DNA of 64,000 nt from Microbacterium esteraromaticum (GTDB lineage: Bacteria > Actinomycetota > Actinomycetes > Actinomycetales > Microbacteriaceae): NCBI RefSeq assembly GCF_017303215.1, contig NZ_JAEMWU010000003.1, positions 62,001 through 126,000 on the forward strand, written 5' to 3'. This document shows positions 9,839-17,479 of this stretch, in pieces (within the stretch, counting starts at the first letter, position 1; every line of letters starts with the position of its first letter). The notes below the pieces were generated by a model. It was not told the DNA's origin. It ran no database searches and was given only the letters and a program-made list of their open reading frames with translations. A program made the position numbers and the translations under genes.

Positions 9839-10455
9839 CACTCGATGTGGTCGACACCATCGCGGGCACCTCACCCGCCGTCGTCGCGCTGCGCGCCCGC
9901 CGTCCGCAGACCCGCGCGCAGCTGCAGGCGAGTTTCGACGCCCTGTTCTCACCGGTGTCGACGGCGCATGTCACGCAGCTCGAGCGCGAGCTCGTGGCCG
10001 CGTTCGCCACGCGCCTGACCGGTGTGGATCGCACCTCGTCGTTCTACGCCGCGCGAGCGCTCGCCGCCGATGCCGCCGTCGCCAGGATCGTGATCGACCA
10101 GGCGGTTCACGCGACGACCACGGGGCCGTTCGGCTCGTACATCGAGGTCGGTCTGCAGGGGGAGAACACCGACGGAGAACGGTACGCACCGGGCCCGGAC
10201 GTCGTGCACGCGCTTGGCGGTCGGCTGGCCGCCGCGCTCGCGCACACGCACCTGCTGGTGTACCGCCCGCGCGAAGCCGGCGCCGACGATCTCGATCGGC
10301 TGCTGCAGGCCGGTTGGGACGAGAACGGCATCGTCACGCTGTCGCAGCTCGTGGCATTCCTGGCGTTTCAGCAGCGGGTGGTGTCGGGACTGCGGGCACT
10401 CGACGCCGTCGGTGTCGGCATCGTCACCGATTCAGACGAGGAGGATGCCGCATGA
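9835..10455 (+). CDS. CMD-fold protein lacking cysteines, Avi_7170-like
   Basis: 206 residues, ATGA overlap with the monooxygenase gene. The helical pattern and operon position fit the carboxymuconolactone decarboxylase (CMD/AhpD) fold group that I recall as the Avi_7170 family. I see no cysteine anywhere in the protein, so it cannot perform the CxxC peroxidase chemistry of AhpD. It is more likely a structural or non-redox partner of the next gene product. Function is unknown; the family call depends on context more than on a strong motif. Confidence 0.7.
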   Translation: MTLDVVDTIAGTSPAVVALRARRPQTRAQLQASFDALFSPVSTAHVTQLERELVAAFATRLTGVDRTSSFYAARALAADAAVARIVIDQAVHATTTGPFGSYIEVGLQGENTDGERYAPGPDVVHALGGRLAAALAHTHLLVYRPREAGADDLDRLLQAGWDENGIVTLSQLVAFLAFQQRVVSGLRALDAVGVGIVTDSDEEDAA

Positions 10456-11045
10456 CCGGCACACTGACCGACGACCGTCCGCACCCCGAACGGTTCACCC
10501 GCGCCGAGGTCGGCTGGACGCCGCACATCGCGCCGCTGGCCGAGGACGAGCTGACCGAGCGGCACCTCGACGGTCTGGTCGATGCCGCGCGCGCCAAGAA
10601 CGAGTACTTCCGGTTGCTCGCGCGTGACCCCGAGGTTCTGAGGGCGCGCACGCTGGTCGACAAGGACATCTTCTACAACACCGCCGAGGGGCTGCCGCGT
10701 GCCGACCGAGAACTCTCGGCCACGGCGGCGTCGCGTCACAACGGCTGCGTGTTCTGCGCGTCGGTGCACGCTCGGTTCGCCGCGCACTTCTCGAAGCGTG
10801 CCGACGATGTTGACCGGCTTCTCGATGAGGGGGTCACGGCCGATCCCGGTGAGCGGTGGGAGGCCGTCGTCTCAGCATCCGCTGCTCTCACAGACACCCC
10901 GAGCGCGTTCGGGGAACTCGACATCGCGCGTCTGCGCGAGGCGGGCCTTGATGATCTGGAGATCGCCGACGTCGTGCACGGCGCCGCGTTCTTCAACTGG
11001 GCGAACCGCCTGATGCTCTCGCTCGGACGGGCCGTCGCCCCCTGA
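10452..11045 (+). CDS. Alkylhydroperoxidase (AhpD-like) domain protein, Avi_7169-like
   Basis: 197 residues from the ATG at 10452 (ATGA overlap); an upstream in-frame extension is a shadow. The redox motif HNGCVFCASVHARF places C99 and C102 with H106, the CxxCxxxH arrangement of AhpD. An N-terminal stretch of about 60 residues precedes the core. It is the last gene of the operon and could reduce a peroxide or sulfenate formed by the monooxygenase. The Avi_7169 assignment is from memory of the gene order. No experimental role is known to me. Confidence 0.8.
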   Translation: MTGTLTDDRPHPERFTRAEVGWTPHIAPLAEDELTERHLDGLVDAARAKNEYFRLLARDPEVLRARTLVDKDIFYNTAEGLPRADRELSATAASRHNGCVFCASVHARFAAHFSKRADDVDRLLDEGVTADPGERWEAVVSASAALTDTPSAFGELDIARLREAGLDDLEIADVVHGAAFFNWANRLMLSLGRAVAP

Positions 11046-11070
11046 CCGGTGCTCGCGCTGCCTCTGCCTC

Positions 11071-11140
11071 CCTCCACGAGGGGTCAAAACATGTCGCATC
11101 CAACGCCCCACATGCCTCATTTCTTGACCCCTCGTGGAGG
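11071..11140. repeat. Imperfect palindromic repeat, copy A
   Basis: Arms at 11071-11087 (CCTCCACGAGGGGTCAA) and 11124-11140 are exact inverted complements, 17 bp each, around a 36-bp centre containing ATGTCGCATCC. Similar elements occur at 11157-11222 and 12315-12378. It lies just after the AhpD-like gene and could also terminate that operon. Confidence 0.8.
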
Positions 11141-11156
11141 AAGGCGCTGCGCCCCT

Positions 11157-11222
11157 TCTCAAGAGGGGTCAGGAAATGTCGGGTTGAGGGGTGGGAACTG
11201 CGCGTTTCTTGACCCCTCGTGG
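11157..11222. repeat. Imperfect palindromic repeat, copy B
   Basis: The right arm TTGACCCCTCGTGG (11209-11222) is identical to that of copy A. The left arm (TCAAGAGGGGTCAGGAAAT) has diverged at several bases. The inner GTCGGGT is shared with copy C. Together copies A and B fill most of the 304-bp gap 11046-11349, in which I see no gene. Confidence 0.75.
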
Positions 11223-11349
11223 GGCGGGGGAGGTCGTGGGGTGCGGGCGCGGGGCTCACTCGTCGTGCACAACGAAGGAGTTCGCGCGGACTGGCCCGCG
11301 GGCTGTGGAAAGCGGGCGCGGGAAGAGAATCGGATGCCAGCATCGGGCG

Positions 11350-12231
11350 ATGCACCCCGCTCCGCTTCCGCCCGGTACCCCGCGTACATTCACCGTTGAC
11401 GAAGCAGCCGCGCGCGGCATCACGCCCGGCAGGTTGCGTGCCAAGGACCTGTCGAGCCCGTTCCACGGGGCCCGAGCGCGCGTACCCCTCGAGAAGCGCG
11501 AAGCGTTGGAGCTATTGCTGAAGGTCATCCCCGACCGGGCGTTCTTGTGCGGAATCACCGCGGGTGCCGTGCTCGGCCTGCCTCTGGCGCGTGACGACGA
11601 ACACGATGCCTGGGGCAGACCTCGGATCGGTGTGCCGCATGACAGCACGCGCATCCGTCGTCCACAGGTGCGTCCGCACCGGCTTGTCGTCGTCGACGAG
11701 GACATCGTCATGGTCGACGGCCTGCCGACCTTGTCGCCGCAGCGCGCCTGGATCGACCTGTCGCGCTCGCAGCCGCTCGGCCGATTCGTGGCGATCACCG
11801 ACGCCCTGTTGCGCGCCTACCCGTTCGTCACCGGCGAAGAGCTCGCCGAACTCTCGGCGAGATTCGTGCGGGGCCGGGGAGCACGCCTGAGAACAAGAGC
11901 GCTGGATCTCAGCGACGTTCGTGCGGAGTCACCACGCGAGTCGATGGTGCGAGTGATCCTCGTCGAAGCCGGACTGCCACGCCCGGAGTGCAATGTCGAC
12001 ATCTTCGACAACGGCCGGTTCGTCGCCCGTGTGGACATGCTGTTCCCCGAGGCGAAACTGATCGTCGAGTACGACGGCGACTACCACCGCGATCCGGATC
12101 AGTGGAGTAAGGACCAGATACGCCGCGCCGAACTGGAGGCGCTCGGCTACCGGGTGACGGTCGTCACCCGTCGTGACTTCGACGATCCGACGGCGCTCGT
12201 CACTCGCATCCGACGCCTGCTGCGCGCCTGA
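11350..12231 (+). CDS. DUF559 / PD-(D/E)XK nuclease-like protein with N-terminal winged-helix-type region
   Basis: 293 residues from the ATG at 11350; the frame is open further upstream but that stretch is low-complexity repeat DNA. The N-terminal part (TVDEAAARGITPGRLRA) resembles the AbiEi-type winged helix seen in many actinobacterial proteins. The C-terminal part (about 200-293) has the Vsr/DUF559 pattern, with VARVDMLFPE, then LIVEYDGDYHR, then RRAELEALGYRVTVVTRRDF. This offers the D...ExD catalytic residues of the restriction-endonuclease fold. Biological role is unknown. It is bracketed by three palindromic repeats and no partner antitoxin gene is adjacent. Confidence 0.75.
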   Translation: MHPAPLPPGTPRTFTVDEAAARGITPGRLRAKDLSSPFHGARARVPLEKREALELLLKVIPDRAFLCGITAGAVLGLPLARDDEHDAWGRPRIGVPHDSTRIRRPQVRPHRLVVVDEDIVMVDGLPTLSPQRAWIDLSRSQPLGRFVAITDALLRAYPFVTGEELAELSARFVRGRGARLRTRALDLSDVRAESPRESMVRVILVEAGLPRPECNVDIFDNGRFVARVDMLFPEAKLIVEYDGDYHRDPDQWSKDQIRRAELEALGYRVTVVTRRDFDDPTALVTRIRRLLRA

Positions 12232-12314
12232 GCGCGCCCCCTCCCACGACGCCCCCGCTCGCCCCGCCCGCGCACCCCGCGGGCGCCCCCACGCCCATGC
12301 ACCCCCGCACACCC

Positions 12315-12378
12315 CCACGAGGGGTCAAGAACTGTCGGGTGCGGGGGCGTGAACACGACAGAATTTGACCCCTCGTGA
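12315..12378. repeat. Imperfect palindromic repeat, copy C
   Basis: CCACGAGGGGTCAA at 12315-12328 faces TTGACCCCTCGTG at 12365-12377. The palindrome continues inward as CTGTCG facing CGACAG. It sits between the convergent DUF559 gene and quinone oxidoreductase gene (201-bp gap, 12232-12432), where it could act as a two-way terminator. Confidence 0.8.
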
Positions 12379-12432
12379 GGAGAGGAGGTGGGGCGGGAGA
12401 GGGGAGCGGAAGAGCGCGTGAAAGCGAGAACG

Positions 12433-13377
12433 TCAGGGCACGAGGACGATCTTGCCGCGGGCGGCGTGCTGCTCGATCAGTTCGTGCGCGCGCGACGCCT
12501 CGGCGAGCGGCAGCTCGGGCCCCAGCTCGACCTGCAAGTCGCCGGCCTCGATGAGATTCACCGCCAGCGGCACAGCCTCGTCGCGCCACGCGAGCTCCTG
12601 CTCGGTCAACGGCACCGGGCTGCCGCCCGAGAACGCGCGGATGCCGAAGTCTGCGGCATCCGGTCCGCGCACGATCGTGGCGATGCGGTCGCGGTCGGCG
12701 ACCAGCTGCAGCGAGGCCTGGATCGCCTCGTCGGTGCCGATGCAGTCCAACGCGACCGTGATGCCGTCCGGCGCCGCCTCGCGCACCCGCTCGACCAGCC
12801 CTTCGCCGTATGCGACGGGGATGGCGCCGAGGGCGCGCAGCTGCTCGAAGCGCGCGGGGCTACCGGTCGCGATCACCGTCGCGCCCCACAGTGCGGCGAA
12901 CTGCACAGCGGCCTGCCCGACGGCGCCCGAGCCGGCGTGCACGAGCAGAGTGTCGCCCTGGCCGACGCCGAGCGAGCGCAGGCACTGGTAGGCCGTGCCG
13001 ATCGGGATGCCAAGACTCGCGCCCTCGGCCATCGTGACGCCGTCGCTCAGCCGCACCAGCCGCGAGACCGGAACGGACAACGCGGTGGAGTAGGTACCGA
13101 GAACGTTGTTGATGGCGACGCGGTCGCCGACGGCAAAGCCGGTCACCCCGTCGCCGAGAGCGGCTACGACTCCGGCACCGTCGAAGCCCACCCGGCGCGG
13201 CTCGACGATCGGCGGCGAGGGGCGCGCGCCGCGGCGCAGTTTGGCATCGAGCGGGTTCACCCCCGCGGCCTCGATGCGCACGACGACCTCGCCCGGCGCG
13301 GCTACCGGGTCGGGGATATCGACGAGGTGAAGAACGTCAGGGGTACCGATCTCGGTGTAGACGATTGCGCGAGCCAT
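12433..13377 (-). CDS. NADPH:quinone reductase / zinc-independent medium-chain alcohol dehydrogenase
   Basis: 314 residues. It has the MDR two-domain pattern: an N-terminal GroES-like domain with AAGVNPLDAKLRRG, where zinc enzymes would have the catalytic Cys, and a Rossmann domain with LLVHAGSGAVGQAAVQFA about residues 150-165. Lack of the zinc ligands places it with quinone oxidoreductases (QOR/zeta-crystallin-like), which transfer hydride from NADPH to quinones or other carbonyl/alkene substrates. It is transcribed toward the DUF559 gene and begins 38 bp past the end of hrpA, so the two could be co-transcribed. Confidence 0.88.
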   Translation of the reverse strand: MARAIVYTEIGTPDVLHLVDIPDPVAAPGEVVVRIEAAGVNPLDAKLRRGARPSPPIVEPRRVGFDGAGVVAALGDGVTGFAVGDRVAINNVLGTYSTALSVPVSRLVRLSDGVTMAEGASLGIPIGTAYQCLRSLGVGQGDTLLVHAGSGAVGQAAVQFAALWGATVIATGSPARFEQLRALGAIPVAYGEGLVERVREAAPDGITVALDCIGTDEAIQASLQLVADRDRIATIVRGPDAADFGIRAFSGGSPVPLTEQELAWRDEAVPLAVNLIEAGDLQVELGPELPLAEASRAHELIEQHAARGKIVLVP

Positions 13378-13415
13378 GCCGCCAGGCTACCGATGTGGCA
13401 CAGATCGGCAACTTC

Positions 13416-16400
13416 TCAGCGTCCGGCGGTCAGCGCTTTCATGATGCGCTGCGGCGACACCGGCTGTGCGGTGCCGAGGCGCTGGGCGAACACGCTGATG
13501 CGGTACTCCTCGAGCAGCCAGCGCACCTCGACCAGCGCGGCGGGTGCGTCGGCCGGCAGCGGGATCGTGCCGCCCGCGTCTTCGAAGACCTTCTGCATGC
13601 GTTCGTACTCGGTCATGCGCGTGCGGTCCTTGCCCGGCTCGTTCGACAGCGTCTTGAGCCGGTCTAGCATGCCGTCGAGGTAGCGCGGCAGGTGGCTGAG
13701 CCGCTCGACTCCGGTCGACGAGATGAAGCCGGGCCGGATCAACCCCGCCAGCTGGGTGCGGATGTCGTTCAGCGGACCGAGCAGAGCCAGCGAATTCTGT
13801 GCTTTGATGCCGCGTTCGACGTCGCGACTCTTGGTGAGGATGCGGGCGACCAGCGATACGCAGGCGAACAGGCTGTCGACCAGTTCGGCGTTCACCGCAT
13901 CGCGGACGCGCGTGTACTCGGCCTGGTTGCGTGTCACACCGCCCGGCAGGTGCTGCTCGATCAGGGCGCGCACGACCGCAACGCGGGAGTCTTCGATCAA
14001 CGCCGCAACCGACGCATACGGTGACGCGGCCAGTGCCAGCTTCTCGGGTGCGGTGAGGTGGCTCTGCACGTACGACGCGGGGGAGGGCAGGTTCAGCAGC
14101 ACCAGGCGCAGCACGCCCTCGCGGGTGGCTGCTGTCGCAGCATCCGCCGTCGCCTCGACCCGCACCGACACGGATGCGCCGCGGTCGATGACCGCGGGGT
14201 ACCCGCGCACGGTGCCGCCGGCGACTTTCGTGTCGAGTACGTCGGGCAGGTCGCCGAAGGTCCAGTCGGTGAGGTCGTCGCGCTCGATCGGAGCGCGGAC
14301 GGATGCTGCCGCGACGGCCTTCGCATCGTGCGCGGAGCCCGCACGCGGCGCGGGCCGCTGCAGCGACCGTGTGACGCTCTGCCGTGAGCGGTCGGACAGC
14401 TTCTGCTGCAACTCACCCAGGTCACGGGCCGAGCCCGCTACCCGCCCGCGTTCGTCGACGGCGCGGAAGTTCATCTGCAGGTGCCCGGGCACACGGGTGT
14501 CATCGAAGTCGGCGGCGCTGACGGGCTGGTTCGCGAGGGGCTGAATGAGTCGCGCAAGAGCCTCTTTCAGCGACCGCGTCGGCGTGCCCAGGTGGTGTTC
14601 GGGTGCCTCGGCGGCGAGCTCGGCGCCGAACTTCTCGGCCCAGTCGGCCGCGGGCACGACGTGCCGCCGGATGGCCTTCGGCAGCGCGCGCAGCAGCGCG
14701 GTGATCAGCTCGGCGCGCAGTCCTGGCACCTGCCAGTCGAAGCCGGTGTCGCGGATCTGTTGCAGCAGTGCCAGGGGCACGACGACGCTCACGCCGTCAT
14801 CGGCGGCGCCGGGCTCGAAGCGGTACGCGAGTCCGAGCACCTGATCGCCCTGCGTCCACCGCGTGGGGAACTCGCCCTGGTCGGTCCGCCCGTCATCGTC
14901 GAGCAGGTCGCTCTCGCGCATCACCAGTAGCTTCGGGGTGGATGCCAGCGCTTCGCGCCACCACTTCTCGAAGGAGCGCACGTCGAACACGTCGCGGGGA
15001 ATGCGCTCGTCGTAGAAGGCGTACACCGCCTCGTCTCCGGCCAGGATATCGCGGCGCCGTTCGCGCTCTTCGAGCTTCTCCAGACGTCGCCGCAGCTCGG
15101 TGTTCGCCCGCCAGAACGCGCTGACCCGCTTGTCGATTCGGCTCGGATCCCATTCGCCCTCGACCAGGGCGTGACGCAGGAAGAGCTCACGTGCGCCGGC
15201 GCGGTCGATCCGCGCGAACTGCACGCGGCGACGCGGGATGATCTCGACTCCGAACAGCGTCACCTTCTCGAACGCGACGGCAGCACCGGCATCCTTCGAC
15301 CAATGCGGTTCCGAGACCTGGCGCTTGGCGAGGTCGCCGGCGAGCGACTCCGCCCAGGCGGGGTCGATCGCGGCGACGGTGCGGGCGAAGGTGCGCGAGG
15401 TCTCGACGATCTCGGCGGCCATCACCGCCTGCGGGGACTTCTTGCGCAGACCAGAACCGGGGAAGATCGATAAGCGGATGCCACGGGATCCGCGGTACTC
15501 GGTGATGCGGCGCTTTTGCTCCTTCGACGGAGTCTTGTTCACGCCCTTCGCCGCGGTGCGCTCGTCGAGGATGCCGATCTGTGAGAGCAGGCCCGAGAGA
15601 ATCGCACGATGCACGGCATCCGGATCGGCGGCCGCCTCACCCCGGTCCTGGGGCTTTGCCGTCTTCACCAGCGTGCGCAGCTGCCGGTGCACGTCGAACC
15701 ACTCGCGCACGCGCACGTAGTTGAGATGCTCGGTGCGGCACATGCGGCGGAATGCGCTCGATCCCAGTTCCTTTTGCTGCTCGCGCAGGTGGTTCCACAG
15801 GTTCAGCAAGGTGAGGAAGTCGCTGGTCGGGTCGATGAAACGCGCGTGTGCGCGCTCGGCGGCCTCACGCGCCGACGGCGGCGCATCGGCGCTCGGTCGC
15901 TCACGCACATCCTGGATCGACAGGCCGGCGACGATCGGCATGACCTCGTCGATCACGCCGGTGCGGCCGGCCTCGACCAGCATCCGCGCGAATCGGGGAT
16001 CCATCGGCATCCGCGAGATGTCGCGTCCGATCCGGGTCAGACGCGGTTCGGCTCCGCGGGTCGTCTCGACGGCCCCGATCTCGGTGAGCAGGTCGAACGC
16101 GGCCTTCACGCCGCGCGAGTCCGGGGGAGTGAGGAACGGGAAGGCTGCGATGTCGCCGAATCCGAGCGACAGCATCTGCAGCACGACCGAGGCCAGCGAG
16201 GTGCGCAGCACCTCGGGCTCGGTGAACTCCGGGCGGCGCTCGAAATCCTCTTCGCTGTACAGGCGGATGGCGATGCCGGAGCTGGTGCGGCCCGCGCGAC
16301 CCGAGCGTTGGTTGGCGGATGCCTGCGACACGGCCTCGATGGGCAGCCGCTGCACCTTCGAGCGGGCGCTGTAGCGCGAGATGCGGGCCGTGCCGGTATC

Positions 16401-17393
16401 GATGACGTACTTGATGCCGGGCACTGTGAGGCTGGTCTCGGCCACGTTCGTGGCCAGGATCACTCGCCGGCGTACTCCGGCGACCTTCGACGGCTCGAAC
16501 ACGCGGTGCTGCTCGGTGGCAGACAGTCTGCCGAACAGCGGCAGCACCTCGATGGGCGCGGTCGCCGAGCGGTAGGCGCCGCGCACCGCGTCGGCGGCGT
16601 CGCGGATCTCGGCTTCGCCGGGCAGGAACACCAGCACGTCACCGGCCGGTTCGCGGTCGAGTTCGCGCAGTGCGGTGACGATCGCCGAGACCTCGTCGTC
16701 GGGCTCGGACTGTTCGGAACTCCGGAGATTTCTGCCCGACCGGGCCGGATTCGCGGGGGTGGGCCCGTCTTCGGCGGATTCTTCCGGAGTTGTGAGCGCG
16801 CGGTAGCGCACCTCGACCGGATATGTGCGTCCGGAGACCTCGATGATCGGTGCCGGTTCGCCGTCGGCATCCGCGAAATGGGCGGCGAAGCTCTCGGGAT
16901 CGATGGTGGCCGAGGTGATGATCACCTTCAGATCCGGGCGCTCCGGCAGGATCCGGCGCAGGTACCCGAGCAGAAAGTCGACATTCAGCGAGCGTTCGTG
17001 CGCCTCATCGATGATGATCGTGTCGTAGCGGCTCAGCAGCCGGTCGCGGTGGATCTCGTTGAGCAGGATGCCGTCGGTCATCAGCGCGATGCGCGTGGAC
17101 TTCGAGACCTGGTCGGTGAAGCGCACCTTGTAGCCCACGAGGTCGCCGAGCTCGACGTGCAGTTCTTCGGCGACGCGTTCTGCGATGGTGCGGGCGGCGA
17201 GGCGCCGGGGCTGGGTGTGCGCGATGTGCTCGCGGCCGAGCTCCAGGCAGATCTTCGGCAACTGGGTCGTCTTGCCCGAGCCGGTCGCGCCGGCGACGAT
17301 GACGACCTGATGGTCGCGGATGGCGTCGGCGATCTCGTGCCGAGCGGCGCTGACGGGCAGCTCGGACGGATACGCGATCACCGGTGTGGACAT
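13416..17393 (-). CDS. hrpA: ATP-dependent RNA helicase HrpA
   Basis: 1325 residues, the normal size of HrpA. Motifs in order: Walker A GATGSGKTTQLPK (about 35-47), DEAH box IIDEAHERSLN, motif III ITSATIDPESF, then helicase C with SGRAGR. A long C-terminal region ending near RWLLEEYRISVFAQRLGT is the HrpA-specific DUF3418 part. It unwinds RNA and acts in mRNA processing and ribosome rescue. An unusual Ser/Pro-rich stretch at about residues 200-226 coincides with a palindromic DNA element (16718-16791) inside the gene and looks like an in-frame insertion between the two RecA-like domains. Confidence 0.95.
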   Translation of the reverse strand: MSTPVIAYPSELPVSAARHEIADAIRDHQVVIVAGATGSGKTTQLPKICLELGREHIAHTQPRRLAARTIAERVAEELHVELGDLVGYKVRFTDQVSKSTRIALMTDGILLNEIHRDRLLSRYDTIIIDEAHERSLNVDFLLGYLRRILPERPDLKVIITSATIDPESFAAHFADADGEPAPIIEVSGRTYPVEVRYRALTTPEESAEDGPTPANPARSGRNLRSSEQSEPDDEVSAIVTALRELDREPAGDVLVFLPGEAEIRDAADAVRGAYRSATAPIEVLPLFGRLSATEQHRVFEPSKVAGVRRRVILATNVAETSLTVPGIKYVIDTGTARISRYSARSKVQRLPIEAVSQASANQRSGRAGRTSSGIAIRLYSEEDFERRPEFTEPEVLRTSLASVVLQMLSLGFGDIAAFPFLTPPDSRGVKAAFDLLTEIGAVETTRGAEPRLTRIGRDISRMPMDPRFARMLVEAGRTGVIDEVMPIVAGLSIQDVRERPSADAPPSAREAAERAHARFIDPTSDFLTLLNLWNHLREQQKELGSSAFRRMCRTEHLNYVRVREWFDVHRQLRTLVKTAKPQDRGEAAADPDAVHRAILSGLLSQIGILDERTAAKGVNKTPSKEQKRRITEYRGSRGIRLSIFPGSGLRKKSPQAVMAAEIVETSRTFARTVAAIDPAWAESLAGDLAKRQVSEPHWSKDAGAAVAFEKVTLFGVEIIPRRRVQFARIDRAGARELFLRHALVEGEWDPSRIDKRVSAFWRANTELRRRLEKLEERERRRDILAGDEAVYAFYDERIPRDVFDVRSFEKWWREALASTPKLLVMRESDLLDDDGRTDQGEFPTRWTQGDQVLGLAYRFEPGAADDGVSVVVPLALLQQIRDTGFDWQVPGLRAELITALLRALPKAIRRHVVPAADWAEKFGAELAAEAPEHHLGTPTRSLKEALARLIQPLANQPVSAADFDDTRVPGHLQMNFRAVDERGRVAGSARDLGELQQKLSDRSRQSVTRSLQRPAPRAGSAHDAKAVAAASVRAPIERDDLTDWTFGDLPDVLDTKVAGGTVRGYPAVIDRGASVSVRVEATADAATAATREGVLRLVLLNLPSPASYVQSHLTAPEKLALAASPYASVAALIEDSRVAVVRALIEQHLPGGVTRNQAEYTRVRDAVNAELVDSLFACVSLVARILTKSRDVERGIKAQNSLALLGPLNDIRTQLAGLIRPGFISSTGVERLSHLPRYLDGMLDRLKTLSNEPGKDRTRMTEYERMQKVFEDAGGTIPLPADAPAALVEVRWLLEEYRISVFAQRLGTAQPVSPQRIMKALTAGR
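16718..16791. repeat. Palindromic element inside hrpA coding sequence
   Basis: The ends AACTCCGGA (16718-16726) and TCCGGAGTT (16783-16791) are exact inverted complements. The interior is partly complementary too, with GACCGGGCC near the left arm and GGGCCCGTC near the right. The hrpA frame stays open across it, encoding a low-complexity Ser/Pro/Arg-rich linker. Confidence 0.65.
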
Positions 17394-17479
17394 GACCCTT
17401 CATCGTATTCCGCTTCGGCGGCGCATGTCGGTTCGTGGCGTACGCGGGTTCGGCGCCGGGAGCTGAGTACGATCTATCG

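Noticed and set aside
11046..11349. CRISPR array, because of repeated GGGGTCAA blocks
   Set aside because: Only three irregularly spaced copies exist, each is an inverted repeat, the spacing differs, and no cas genes are nearby.
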